Shown in pieces: positions 1-6,066 of a DNA stretch of 6,066 bases. The stretch comes from an uncultured Butyrivibrio sp. GTDB taxonomy: Bacteria; Bacillota; Clostridia; Lachnospirales; Lachnospiraceae. Made by a program: the position numbers and the translations under genes. The first letter of the stretch is position 1, and every line of letters starts with the position of its first letter. The stretch covers positions 1-6,066 of the forward strand of contig CAMVRW010000150.1 of NCBI GenBank assembly GCA_947169985.1, in the 5' to 3' direction. Below the pieces are notes generated by a model. That model worked only from the letters and a program-made list of their open reading frames with translations. It was not told where the DNA came from and searched no databases.

Positions 1-1
1 C

Positions 2-838
2 GGCGAGCTTATGTGCGAGACCATAAGCAATGTGGATTTTGAGGAACTAAAGAACTGTCCGCCGAAGTGGTTTATTGGTTATTCTGACAATACAAACTTT
101 GTTTTTCCTTTAGTTACTATTTCTAATACCCAGGCAATCTATGGACCATGTATCTCAGGCTTTGCAAAAGACTGGGAAGAAACTGAGAAGGATTCATTTG
201 CAATCCTTGAGGGAACCAAAAGCTCTTTTGACGGATATAAGAGATTTATAGAGCCGGGAAAATCTGATGTTACTGATGAGGAAATGCCTGCAGAAGTATC
301 TGAAGGGCCTCATGTCTATACTGAAGAGGAACTCAGAGCAACCTATGCCTTCAATGCCGACAGGGAACTGGTTTCTTTTGTCAGTGGTGAAAATGGCATG
401 AAAGAGGCAGCTGGTGAACAGATACAGATGGAAGGAGTCCTTCTTGGAGGATGCCTTGATATTTTGGTGAATATTTGCGGAACCAGATTTGATAAAGTCA
501 AAGAGTTCAAAAAGGAAAACCCTGATATCATCTGGGTGTTTGAGGCCTGCGAGCTTAATCCAATGTCCATCAGACGCAGTGTCTGGTGTCTTAAGGAGGC
601 TGGATGGCTTGATGGGGCTAAGGGATTTCTTATCGGAAGGCCTGAAGATGCCTGGAAGCAGGATCAGATAGGCTGTAACCAGTATAATGCAGTAACTGGC
701 GTAGTCGGAGATATGGGGGTTCCTATTGTTATGGATGCAGAGATCGGACACGTGGACCCTATGCTTCCTGTAATCATGGGGGCAAAGGCCAGGGTAACAG
801 TAAAGGGCAATGATCTGAACATTACTTATATTGACTGA
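2..838 (+). CDS. S66-family serine peptidase (LD-carboxypeptidase / MccF-like), 5' partial
   Basis: Family S66 enzymes are cytoplasmic serine peptidases. They either trim the terminal D-amino acid of muropeptides during wall recycling (LdcA) or cleave microcin C-type toxic aminoacyl-nucleotides (MccF). The frame is open to the left edge. The codons before the ATG at 11 (Gly-Glu-Leu) continue a family-like motif, so that ATG is internal and roughly 60-90 N-terminal residues are probably missing. Counting from the ATG at 11, the nucleophile motif GYSD is at residues 23-26 (Ser25), GGCLDIL is at 146-152, the probable catalytic Glu is Glu178 in FEACE, and the probable catalytic His is His247 in GHVDP. 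The long region between Ser25 and GGCLDIL resembles the MccF-like subgroup rather than short LdcA. No toxin biosynthesis gene is nearby, so the substrate is undecided. The gene is followed after 17 bases by the next gene on the same strand and is probably cotranscribed with it. Confidence 0.88.
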   Translation, partial: GELMCETISNVDFEELKNCPPKWFIGYSDNTNFVFPLVTISNTQAIYGPCISGFAKDWEETEKDSFAILEGTKSSFDGYKRFIEPGKSDVTDEEMPAEVSEGPHVYTEEELRATYAFNADRELVSFVSGENGMKEAAGEQIQMEGVLLGGCLDILVNICGTRFDKVKEFKKENPDIIWVFEACELNPMSIRRSVWCLKEAGWLDGAKGFLIGRPEDAWKQDQIGCNQYNAVTGVVGDMGVPIVMDAEIGHVDPMLPVIMGAKARVTVKGNDLNITYID

Positions 839-842
839 TCAC

Positions 843-847
843 AGGAG
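843..847 (+). promoter_or_regulatory. Ribosome binding site of the 171-aa gene
   Basis: AGGAG lies 8 bases before the ATG at 856, in the 17-base gap after the peptidase stop. It favours 856 over the in-frame ATG at 865. Confidence 0.7.
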
Positions 848-855
848 ATAAGACT

Positions 856-1371
856 ATGGCATCAATGGCTAAGGATATTGATATTAAGAAGTTTTATGAT
901 GCGATTGTTAATTTTGAGGACAGTGAAGAATGTCAGGACTTTTATTACCAGGTCATGGACATGACTACCGGCCGTAAGAATAAGAGCGGAAGTGATGAGA
1001 CTGTAAGGGACAGGATCCTTAAGGCTTACGCTGTCTTGTTCTGCGAGGATGCGAATCTTGAGCCTGGAGAAAAGGCTGGTCCGCAGGAGGTTGCTGATAC
1101 TGCAGACAGGCTATACATAGGGAATGCCGGCTATGATCCTGAACACTGGTATCGGATGAAGTATCATTTCCCTGTAATAGATGATGATAACTATGACAGG
1201 TTTGCAGCTTTGGTGCTTTCTGACATGAATTCCGGGCCATTACATGATGCTGCTATAAATGACGGCGATACTTTGGTTGTGGGAGAGGCTGATCCTCTTC
1301 ATATGACTGCCCAGGAGAGAAAGAACCAAAAGGTTAAGGGAGTAAGCCTTCCTTCAGGAGGTGAACAGTGA
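856..1371 (+). CDS. Unrecognised acidic soluble protein, 171 aa
   Basis: I do not recognise this protein. It is probably cytoplasmic: there is no signal peptide or hydrophobic membrane segment. It is rich in Asp and Glu. The N-terminal part (residues 8-65) looks helical, an aromatic and charged stretch YDPEHWYRMKYHFP lies at 93-106, and the last 20 or so residues are polar and probably flexible. The start at 856 is chosen because AGGAG at 843-847 sits 8 bases before it; an in-frame ATG at 865 is a weaker alternative. The TGA stop overlaps the GTG start of the downstream response regulator, and the regulator's ribosome binding site lies inside this gene's last codons, which suggests translational coupling. 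Being upstream of and coupled to an orphan regulator, it could be a partner or modulator of that protein, but this is inference from position only. Confidence 0.8.
   Translation: MASMAKDIDIKKFYDAIVNFEDSEECQDFYYQVMDMTTGRKNKSGSDETVRDRILKAYAVLFCEDANLEPGEKAGPQEVADTADRLYIGNAGYDPEHWYRMKYHFPVIDDDNYDRFAALVLSDMNSGPLHDAAINDGDTLVVGEADPLHMTAQERKNQKVKGVSLPSGGEQ
1356..1361 (+). promoter_or_regulatory. Ribosome binding site fixing the GTG start of the response regulator
   Basis: A perfect AGGAGG ends 6 bases before the GTG at 1368-1370. It lies within the last codons of the upstream gene and is what makes the GTG the convincing start. Confidence 0.85.
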
Positions 1372-2183
1372 ATATTCTGATAGTAGATGAAGACAGTGCT
1401 TCCCTGAAGAAAATAAAAGGCTTTTTATCAAAGGAGTTTCCTGATTACAACTGCTTTTATTTTGACAGTTCACTTTCTGCCCTTGCTAAGGCCAGAGAAG
1501 AAGAGATAGATGTTGCGATCCTGGATACGCAGCTTGATGAGCTGGGAGGCCTTGATCTTGGAAAGTACCTTACTGAGCTCAATCCTTATGTGAACCTCAT
1601 TTATTATTCTGAGAACACTGACCTGGCCTTTGAAGCCATGAGGCTTCATGCCAGCGGCTATGTTAAAAAGCCCGGAAAAACAGCTGATGTGAAGAAGGAA
1701 CTGGAGACTTTGCGTTATCCTGAGATCAGAAAGAAGTTTAAGAGAGTCTTTGCTCAGACCTTTGGAAATTTCGAGCTTTTTATTGACGGTGAGCCTGTGG
1801 AATTCAAGTACACCAAGACCAAGGAAATTGTGGCAATCCTTATAAATAATAAGGGCGCACAAACTACCAATGGTGAAATTATTGCTAATTTATGGGAAGA
1901 CGACGGAGACCCTGAAAAGAAACTTTCTTACCTTTGTAACCTTCGCCAGGATCTCCAGAACACTTTCAACAAACACAAGCTTGATGGAATTATATTGAAA
2001 CAGCGTGGAAGTATGGCCATAGCAAAGGATAGGATAGAGTGTGACCTCTATGATTGGCTTGAAAATAAAAAAGACTCCAAGTACAGATATACCGGAGACT
2101 ATATGAATCAGTACAGCTGGTCCGAGTTCTATCACGCAGAACTGGACGAACTCAGCTATGAACTGGATGATGAAGATTATTGA
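1368..2183 (+). CDS. Response regulator, receiver domain plus SARP-type winged-helix DNA-binding domain
   Basis: This is a predicted phosphorylation-controlled transcription factor. The receiver domain spans about residues 1-118, with acidic pocket residues Asp7 and Glu8, phospho-acceptor Asp53 (AILDTQ), switch Ser81 (IYYSEN) and the conserved Lys101 before Pro102. The second domain, about 130-225, begins FGNFELFIDGEPVEF and contains KTKEIVAILINNKG and ANLW. That pattern is typical of OmpR/SARP-type winged helices. The C-terminus has YTGDYMNQYSW (241-251), which resembles the start of the bacterial transcriptional activator (BTAD) region of SARP proteins, but the protein ends about 20 residues later, so most of that region is absent. 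The start is GTG overlapping the previous stop (GTGA), with AGGAGG 6 bases upstream. No cognate histidine kinase is in the window. Targets are unknown; genes of its own operon are a natural guess. The gene ends 6 bases before a strong hairpin. Confidence 0.88.
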   Translation: MNILIVDEDSASLKKIKGFLSKEFPDYNCFYFDSSLSALAKAREEEIDVAILDTQLDELGGLDLGKYLTELNPYVNLIYYSENTDLAFEAMRLHASGYVKKPGKTADVKKELETLRYPEIRKKFKRVFAQTFGNFELFIDGEPVEFKYTKTKEIVAILINNKGAQTTNGEIIANLWEDDGDPEKKLSYLCNLRQDLQNTFNKHKLDGIILKQRGSMAIAKDRIECDLYDWLENKKDSKYRYTGDYMNQYSWSEFYHAELDELSYELDDEDY

Positions 2184-2189
2184 AATATA

Positions 2190-2217
2190 AAATGGGATGC
2201 CTCAAGGCATCCCATTT
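2190..2217. terminator. Bidirectional Rho-independent-type terminator between convergent genes
   Basis: A perfect 12-bp inverted repeat (AAATGGGATGCC with GGCATCCCATTT) encloses a 4-base TCAA loop. It sits in the 45-base gap between the response regulator stop and the potD stop. On the minus strand the stem runs into a T-rich tract (ATTTTATATTT), fitting termination of the pot operon. On the plus strand the tail is a weaker TTTGCTTTGCT. Confidence 0.88.
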
Positions 2218-2228
2218 GCTTTGCTATA

Positions 2229-3293
2229 TCAGTTAGCTGATTTTACCTTCATCCATTCGTCGGCGTAAAGCTTGTCGCCGTCTTCACCAAGATACTGGTA
2301 TGCTTCAACCTTCATTGTGGAAAGGTCAGGGAAAGCAACCTTGGAGTTCTTGATGTCCTCGTCTTCGATGTTCTTCTGAGCTTCTGTGTTAGGAGTAGAG
2401 TAGGTGATGTACTCAAAGTTCTTAAGTGCTATATCTCCACGGCACATAAAATCAATCCACTTCTCAGCGTTTTCAACGTTCTTGGAACCCTTGGTGATTA
2501 CCCAGGAATCGATCCATACGTTGGTTCCTTCCTTTGGAACTACGTACTCAAGGTCAGGATTCTCTCTTGCTGTGTAGATGGCTTCTCCTGAGTAGATAAC
2601 TCCAAGAGCTGCCTCTTCACCGATCATTTTATCTCTTACCTGGTCAATTACATAGGCCTGAACAAGAGGCTTCTGAGCGATAAGATCTGCTGTGGCTTTC
2701 TCAATTTCAGATGCATTCTTTGTGTTCTGGGAGTAACCATTCTTAATAAGGGCTACCATGTAGGCATCTCTTACAGAATCCTGCATAAGGATCTGGCCTG
2801 AGTATTTCTCATCCCAAAGAATGTTCCAGCTGTCTACAACGTCATCAACCATTGTCTTGTTGTAAAGGATTCCTACAGTTCCCCAGCAGTAGGGAATGGA
2901 GTATTTGTTCTCGGGGTCAAAGCTCTTTGATGTTTCAAAGTACTGCTGACCGATATTCTTAACATTTGGAATGTTGTCGAAGTTCAGGGGCTGGATCATA
3001 TCATTTTCCCTGAGCTTTTGTATCATGTAATCTGAAGGACAGACAACGTCGTAGGCTGAAGTGTCCTGAGCCAACTTGGCATACATGATCTCATTGGTCT
3101 CGAACATGTCATAGATAACCTTGATGCCTGTTTCTTCCTCAAACTGTCTTATTACATCCTCGTCGATGTATTCGCCCCAGTTGTAAACATAGAGCTTTCC
3201 ATTTGAGCCGGCGCTGGAAGAGCTTCCGCATCCGATCAAAAGTCCGGCAGTCATTGCGACTGCAAGTACCACTGACAGTAATCTTTTTTTCAT
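2229..3293 (-). CDS. potD: Spermidine/putrescine ABC transporter substrate-binding lipoprotein PotD
   Basis: This protein captures extracellular polyamine and delivers it to the PotB/PotC channel. At 354 residues it has normal family length. Residues 1-22 form a lipoprotein signal ending in the lipobox LIGC (Cys22), followed by a Ser/Gly-rich linker, so it is membrane-anchored as expected in a Gram-positive. The mature part follows PotD closely: YNWGEY at 37-42, ETGIKVIYDMFETNE at 54-68, PSDY at 86-89, YSIPYCWG at 131-138, WIDSW at 260-264 and YSTPN at 298-302. Aligned from memory with E. coli PotD, pocket residues Trp34, Glu36, Tyr37, Tyr85, Trp255, Asp257, Tyr293 and Gln327 are kept as Trp39, Glu41, Tyr42, Tyr89, Trp260, Asp262, Tyr298 and Gln333. 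Asp168, Glu171 and Trp229 appear as Ser173, Asp176 and Tyr234. The gene starts 8 bases after the potC stop. AGAGG lies 4 bases before the ATG, overlapping that stop. It is last in the operon and followed by the terminator. Confidence 0.95.
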   Translation of the reverse strand: MKKRLLSVVLAVAMTAGLLIGCGSSSSAGSNGKLYVYNWGEYIDEDVIRQFEEETGIKVIYDMFETNEIMYAKLAQDTSAYDVVCPSDYMIQKLRENDMIQPLNFDNIPNVKNIGQQYFETSKSFDPENKYSIPYCWGTVGILYNKTMVDDVVDSWNILWDEKYSGQILMQDSVRDAYMVALIKNGYSQNTKNASEIEKATADLIAQKPLVQAYVIDQVRDKMIGEEAALGVIYSGEAIYTARENPDLEYVVPKEGTNVWIDSWVITKGSKNVENAEKWIDFMCRGDIALKNFEYITYSTPNTEAQKNIEDEDIKNSKVAFPDLSTMKVEAYQYLGEDGDKLYADEWMKVKSAN

Positions 3294-3301
3294 AATTCCT
3301 C

Positions 3302-4078
3302 TTATTTCTCCTTTGACTTACTACTTGGTGATCTGTAAACCACCATTAACAAAACAAGCACAACAACAAATATTATAGCAGATAAAGCGTAGATTTCCGG
3401 CTGGATACCTCTTTTAACCTCGTTATAAATAAGCGTTGAAAGGGTCTCAAAACCTGATCCCTTGGTAAAGTAGGTGATGATAAAGTCATCAAGGGACATG
3501 GTAAAGGCCATCAGTGCACCCGATACAATTCCGGGTACAAGGTCCGGCAGGAGAGTCTTTACAAATGCGTAAACAGGGGTTGCTCCAAGATCCAGAGCTG
3601 CCTCGTAAACATAGAAATTCATGTTCTTTATCCTTGGTATGACGCTCAGCATTACAAATGGAATGTTAAAAGTAATGTGAGCCAGAAGGATAGTATTAAA
3701 GCCCGTTGATATGTGCAGGAATCTGAACAGGAGCATAAGTGAAATACCTGTTACGATATCTGCGTTTATCATGGGAATATTGGTCACGCCCATTATAAGA
3801 GACCGGAGCTTGGGACTTAGGCCTATCATGGCAATGCAGGTGAAGGTACCAATAATAGTTGAGATTATTGTGGCCAGCACTGCGATGGATAAGGTGTTTA
3901 TCATGGCGCTTGCAACTGCTTCATCGGAAAAGAGCTGCAGATACCATTTAAAGGTAAATCCGCCCCAGCGTGCTCTTGATTTGCTTGAGTTAAAAGAGAG
4001 CACAATAAGGGTCACGATAGGAGCGTACATGAATACCAAAAGGATGCCAAGATACAGTCTTTCAAAAAACTTCTTCAT
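3302..4078 (-). CDS. potC: Spermidine/putrescine ABC transporter permease PotC
   Basis: This is an integral membrane subunit that forms the import channel with PotB. The 258 residues carry about six hydrophobic segments (roughly 9-28, 60-84, 94-117, 126-147, 180-200 and 229-248). They include the cytoplasmic coupling (EAA) loop EAALDLGATPVYAFVKTLLP at 159-178, which docks on PotA. The N-terminus (MYAPIVTLIVLSFNSSK, 17-33) and SLDDFIITYF (195-204) are characteristic of PotC. The C-terminus is a short Lys-rich tail. Its ATG overlaps the potB stop (TGATG). AAGGAGGT at 4087-4094, inside the end of potB, lies 8 bases before the start, consistent with translational coupling. Confidence 0.95.
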   Translation of the reverse strand: MKKFFERLYLGILLVFMYAPIVTLIVLSFNSSKSRARWGGFTFKWYLQLFSDEAVASAMINTLSIAVLATIISTIIGTFTCIAMIGLSPKLRSLIMGVTNIPMINADIVTGISLMLLFRFLHISTGFNTILLAHITFNIPFVMLSVIPRIKNMNFYVYEAALDLGATPVYAFVKTLLPDLVPGIVSGALMAFTMSLDDFIITYFTKGSGFETLSTLIYNEVKRGIQPEIYALSAIIFVVVLVLLMVVYRSPSSKSKEK

Positions 4079-4905
4079 CAGAATGTACCTCCTTCCTTGT
4101 CTGCCAGGTTCTCAATGATCATGTTTATAAGGATAAAGATCATAAGAACTATAGAAAGTCCTGACCCTAAGTGCCAGTCATACACCTGTGTAAACTGCTG
4201 CTCGATGATGTTACCGATAAGCAGTATCTTTGAACCACCAAGCATAGTGGAGATGGCAAAGGTTGTGAGTGCAGGAATAAATACCATGGTTATACCACTT
4301 ATGATTCCCGGTAAGGAAAGTGGCAGGATTATCCTAAGGAACGTCTGTAACTGGCCGGCCCCAAGGTCTCTTGCTGCATTTATTACGTTTTCATCAATCC
4401 TGCTAAGTGCATTGTATATAGGCAGGATCATAAAGGGCAGGAAGTTATAAACCATACCAAGTATGATGGCGCCTGGTGTATTGATGATATTGATCGTAGG
4501 CAGATGCAGGAATGTAAGCACTGTGTTTATAACGCCTTTTCCCTCAAGCAGAGTCATCCAGGTGAGGGTACGAAGCAGGAAATTCATCCACATTGGAAGA
4601 ATGAACAAAGTTACAAGAAAAGTATCCCGCTGAAGCTTCATGGAAGACAGTATTAGTCCCAAGGGGTAGGCAAGGATAAAGCAGATCAGAGTGCTTATAA
4701 GGGATAACTCAATTGATCTTAAAAGGGCCTTCATGTATCCGGGTTCAGCTATCCTTGCAACATTTTGAAATGTAAAACTTCCGGCATTGTCAGTAAGTCC
4801 GTAGTAAAGCACCATGCCTAGGGGCACCAGGATAAAGATCACAGCCCAGGCAATGTACGGAGATGACATTAGGCCTGATGTTTTCTTGTCTTTAAACAGT
4901 TTCAC
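4078..4905 (-). CDS. potB: Spermidine/putrescine ABC transporter permease PotB
   Basis: This is the partner permease of PotC in the polyamine importer. The 275 residues have about six membrane segments (roughly 18-36, 64-88, 95-118, 144-166, 197-218 and 249-266). The EAA-type coupling loop [19 protein letters not shown] is at 177-195. The segment [18 protein letters not shown] (103-120) is typical of PotB. The start is GTG (minus strand, 4903-4905), 14 bases inside the end of potA. It is supported by GAGGAGG at 4912-4918, 6 bases upstream. The next in-frame ATG is codon 13, which would remove only the polar N-terminus and lacks this spacing. The stop overlaps the potC start by one base. Confidence 0.95.
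   Translation of the reverse strand: MKLFKDKKTSGLMSSPYIAWAVIFILVPLGMVLYYGLTDNAGSFTFQNVARIAEPGYMKALLRSIELSLISTLICFILAYPLGLILSSMKLQRDTFLVTLFILPMWMNFLLRTLTWMTLLEGKGVINTVLTFLHLPTINIINTPGAIILGMVYNFLPFMILPIYNALSRIDENVINAARDLGAGQLQTFLRIILPLSLPGIISGITMVFIPALTTFAISTMLGGSKILLIGNIIEQQFTQVYDWHLGSGLSIVLMIFILINMIIENLADKEGGTF
4087..4094 (-). promoter_or_regulatory. Ribosome binding site of potC
   Basis: AAGGAGGT on the minus strand lies 8 bases before the potC ATG and within the final codons of potB. It is a near-perfect anti-16S match that supports the overlapping start. Confidence 0.8.
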
Positions 4906-5965
4906 TTATGGCCTCCTCATCCTCAGACTCAGGAACGTTCATGATCTGAATATTGAATGGATCTACCTTGATGCCGACCTTGGAGCCTACCTCGGAAAGC
5001 CTTGTGGAATGAACAAGCCACTCAAAACCACCGGCCTCAACATCCATTTCATAATGAACTCCCTTAAAGGTAAGTCCTGTGACAACACCCTGTAGAGCTG
5101 AATTCTCAGGAGATACAAGCTCAACATCCTCAGGACGGATAACAACGTCAACGGGCTTGTTCTCGCCAAAGCCCTTATCTACACAGGCAAACTTTGTACC
5201 GAGAATCTCAACCAGCTCATCCCTTATCATAGTGGAGCGGATAATGTTTGAGTCACCGATGAAGTCAGCAACAAAAGCGTTTTCAGGCTCGTTATATATC
5301 TTTTCAGGAGATCCTTCCTGCTGAATATAACCCTGGTTCATAACTACGATGTGATCAGACATGGTCAGCGCTTCTTCCTGATCATGGGTTACATAGATGA
5401 AGGTGATTCCAAGCTCTTCCTTGAGGCGCTTAAGTTCATACTGCATGTCCTGACGCATCTTAAGATCAAGAGCGCCAAGAGGCTCATCCAGCAAAAGAAC
5501 TTTTGGCTCATTTACAATTGCTCTAGCTATGGCGATTCTTTGCTGCTGACCACCTGACAGGGAATCAGGCATACGCTTTTCATAGCCTTCAAGGTTAACG
5601 AGCTTGAGGGCATAGCTGATTTTGTCCTTTATATACTTGTCCGATTTGTTTTTTATCTTCAGACCAAAAGCAATGTTCTCGGCAATATTCATGTGAGTGA
5701 AAAGAGCATACTTTTGAAATACGGTGTTGAGCTGTCTTTTATTGGGAGCAAGATCTGTAATATCCTTGCCGTCGAAGATAACCCGGCCCTGTTCTGGTTT
5801 TTCAAAACCGCCGATGATCCTTAATGTGGTGGTCTTTCCACAGCCTGAAGGTCCAAGCAGTGTAACAAAAGAGTTCTCATATATAGAGAGATTAAGGTCA
5901 TCAAGGATTACCTGACCATCATACGATTTTGTGATGTGTTCAAGAGTAATAAGATCTTTGCCCAT
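4892..5965 (-). CDS. potA: Spermidine/putrescine ABC transporter ATP-binding protein PotA
   Basis: This is the cytoplasmic ATPase that powers polyamine import as a dimer under PotB/PotC. The 357 residues have every nucleotide-binding motif: Walker [10 protein letters not shown] at 38-46, Q-loop Gln84 (VFQKYALF), signature LSGGQ at 136-140, Walker B VLLLDEP at 156-162 (catalytic Glu161), D-loop at 164-167 and switch His194 (YVTHD). The C-terminal part, about 240-345, is a TOBE-type regulatory domain with [10 protein letters not shown] at 274-283. [13 protein letters not shown] and the gene order support PotA over other CUT1- or Fbp-type ATPases. The last dozen residues are acidic. The ATG at 5965 has AGGAG 7 bases upstream (5973-5977), and it is the first gene after the operon promoter. 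The 3' end overlaps potB by 14 bases. Confidence 0.96.
   Translation of the reverse strand: MGKDLITLEHITKSYDGQVILDDLNLSIYENSFVTLLGPSGCGKTTTLRIIGGFEKPEQGRVIFDGKDITDLAPNKRQLNTVFQKYALFTHMNIAENIAFGLKIKNKSDKYIKDKISYALKLVNLEGYEKRMPDSLSGGQQQRIAIARAIVNEPKVLLLDEPLGALDLKMRQDMQYELKRLKEELGITFIYVTHDQEEALTMSDHIVVMNQGYIQQEGSPEKIYNEPENAFVADFIGDSNIIRSTMIRDELVEILGTKFACVDKGFGENKPVDVVIRPEDVELVSPENSALQGVVTGLTFKGVHYEMDVEAGGFEWLVHSTRLSEVGSKVGIKVDPFNIQIMNVPESEDEEAISETV
4912..4918 (-). promoter_or_regulatory. Ribosome binding site fixing the GTG start of potB
   Basis: GAGGAGG on the minus strand ends 6 bases before the GTG at 4905-4903. It lies inside the last codons of potA (where it also encodes Glu-Glu) and decides the start of potB. 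Confidence 0.8.
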
Positions 5966-5972
5966 TATTGCG

Positions 5973-5977
5973 CTCCT
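5973..5977 (-). promoter_or_regulatory. Ribosome binding site of potA
   Basis: AGGAG on the minus strand lies 7 bases before the potA ATG, in a short leader of about 35 bases. The leader is too short for a riboswitch or attenuator. Confidence 0.75.
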
Positions 5978-6007
5978 ACATTAATATAGTAAAATTCAAT
6001 CTACTTT

Positions 6008-6035
6008 ATTTTAATAGAGTGAGTGTGAGTGTCAA
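6008..6035 (-). promoter_or_regulatory. Housekeeping-sigma promoter of the potABCD operon
   Basis: On the minus strand a perfect -35 TTGACA (6030-6035) is followed by a 16-base spacer and a -10 TAAAAT (6008-6013). The predicted transcript start is near 6000-6002, giving a leader of about 35 bases before potA. A/T tracts just upstream (about 6036-6060, including seven A's in a row) resemble an UP element. The spacer is a CA/CT repeat (CTCACACTCACTC), which may be chance or part of an operator. Confidence 0.75.
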
Positions 6036-6066
6036 TTACTTTTTTTGATATATTTAAAGTTTGTTG

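Noticed and set aside
194..751. A 185-codon open frame on the minus strand inside the S66 peptidase gene
   Set aside because: It lies opposite a gene with recognisable catalytic motifs, and its translation shows no family motif.
1470..1862. A 130-codon open frame on the minus strand within the response regulator
   Set aside because: It is fully antisense to a gene with clear receiver and winged-helix motifs, and its translation shows no recognisable domain.
3711..4450. Plus-strand open frames of 135 and 117 codons (3711-4118, 4097-4450) opposite potC and potB
   Set aside because: Their hydrophobic residues mirror the complementary strand of membrane-protein codons. The true frames carry EAA loops and family motifs.
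4814..5095. A 93-codon plus-strand frame spanning the potA/potB junction
   Set aside because: It is antisense to two well-supported genes and its product is unrecognisable.
2229..5965. Whether the transporter could be for iron, sugar or another substrate
   Set aside because: PotD-type binding residues (Trp39, Glu41, Trp260, Asp262) and the potA-B-C-D order point to polyamines.
5966..6007. A possible riboswitch or attenuator ahead of potA
   Set aside because: The leader from the predicted transcript start is only about 35 bases and I see no stable stem or terminator-like structure in it.
1..6066. CRISPR arrays, insertion sequences, tRNA/rRNA genes, phage or defence-system genes
   Set aside because: No spaced direct repeats, transposase motifs, RNA gene signatures or recognisable defence domains are visible. 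Coding sequence fills nearly the whole window.

Overview
The window most resembles a chromosomal segment from a low-to-moderate GC Bacillota, probably class Clostridia and plausibly Lachnospiraceae (Butyrivibrio-like). Three things suggest this: strong AGGAGG-type ribosome binding sites, a receiver-plus-SARP-type regulator of a kind common in that family, and a potABCD operon in the usual Bacillota order. The placement is an inference from gene content, not from a search.

Left part (about 1-2183, + strand): three closely spaced genes read to the right. The first is the C-terminal part of an S66-family serine peptidase (LD-carboxypeptidase / MccF type), whose start lies before the window. Next, after 17 bases, is a 171-residue acidic soluble protein that I do not recognise. 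Its stop overlaps the GTG start of a 271-residue response regulator with a receiver domain and a winged-helix DNA-binding domain. No promoter is visible between these genes, so they are probably one transcript starting upstream. No histidine kinase is in the window.

Middle (2184-2228): the two gene groups converge on a 12-bp perfect hairpin that probably terminates transcription from both sides.

Right part (2229-5965, - strand): a complete polyamine ABC importer operon, transcribed right to left as potA (ATPase), potB and potC (permeases) and potD (lipoprotein binding protein). The genes overlap or nearly touch. A good sigma-70/sigma-A-type promoter (TTGACA, 16-base spacer, TAAAAT) lies at 6008-6035 with a short leader. 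PotD would capture spermidine or putrescine outside the membrane, PotB/PotC form the channel, and a PotA dimer powers import. Several PotD pocket residues differ from E. coli PotD, so exact substrate preference is open.

I see no mobile element, CRISPR array, tRNA or rRNA. The least explained part is the unknown 171-residue protein and its tight coupling to the orphan regulator. The transporter operon looks ordinary.
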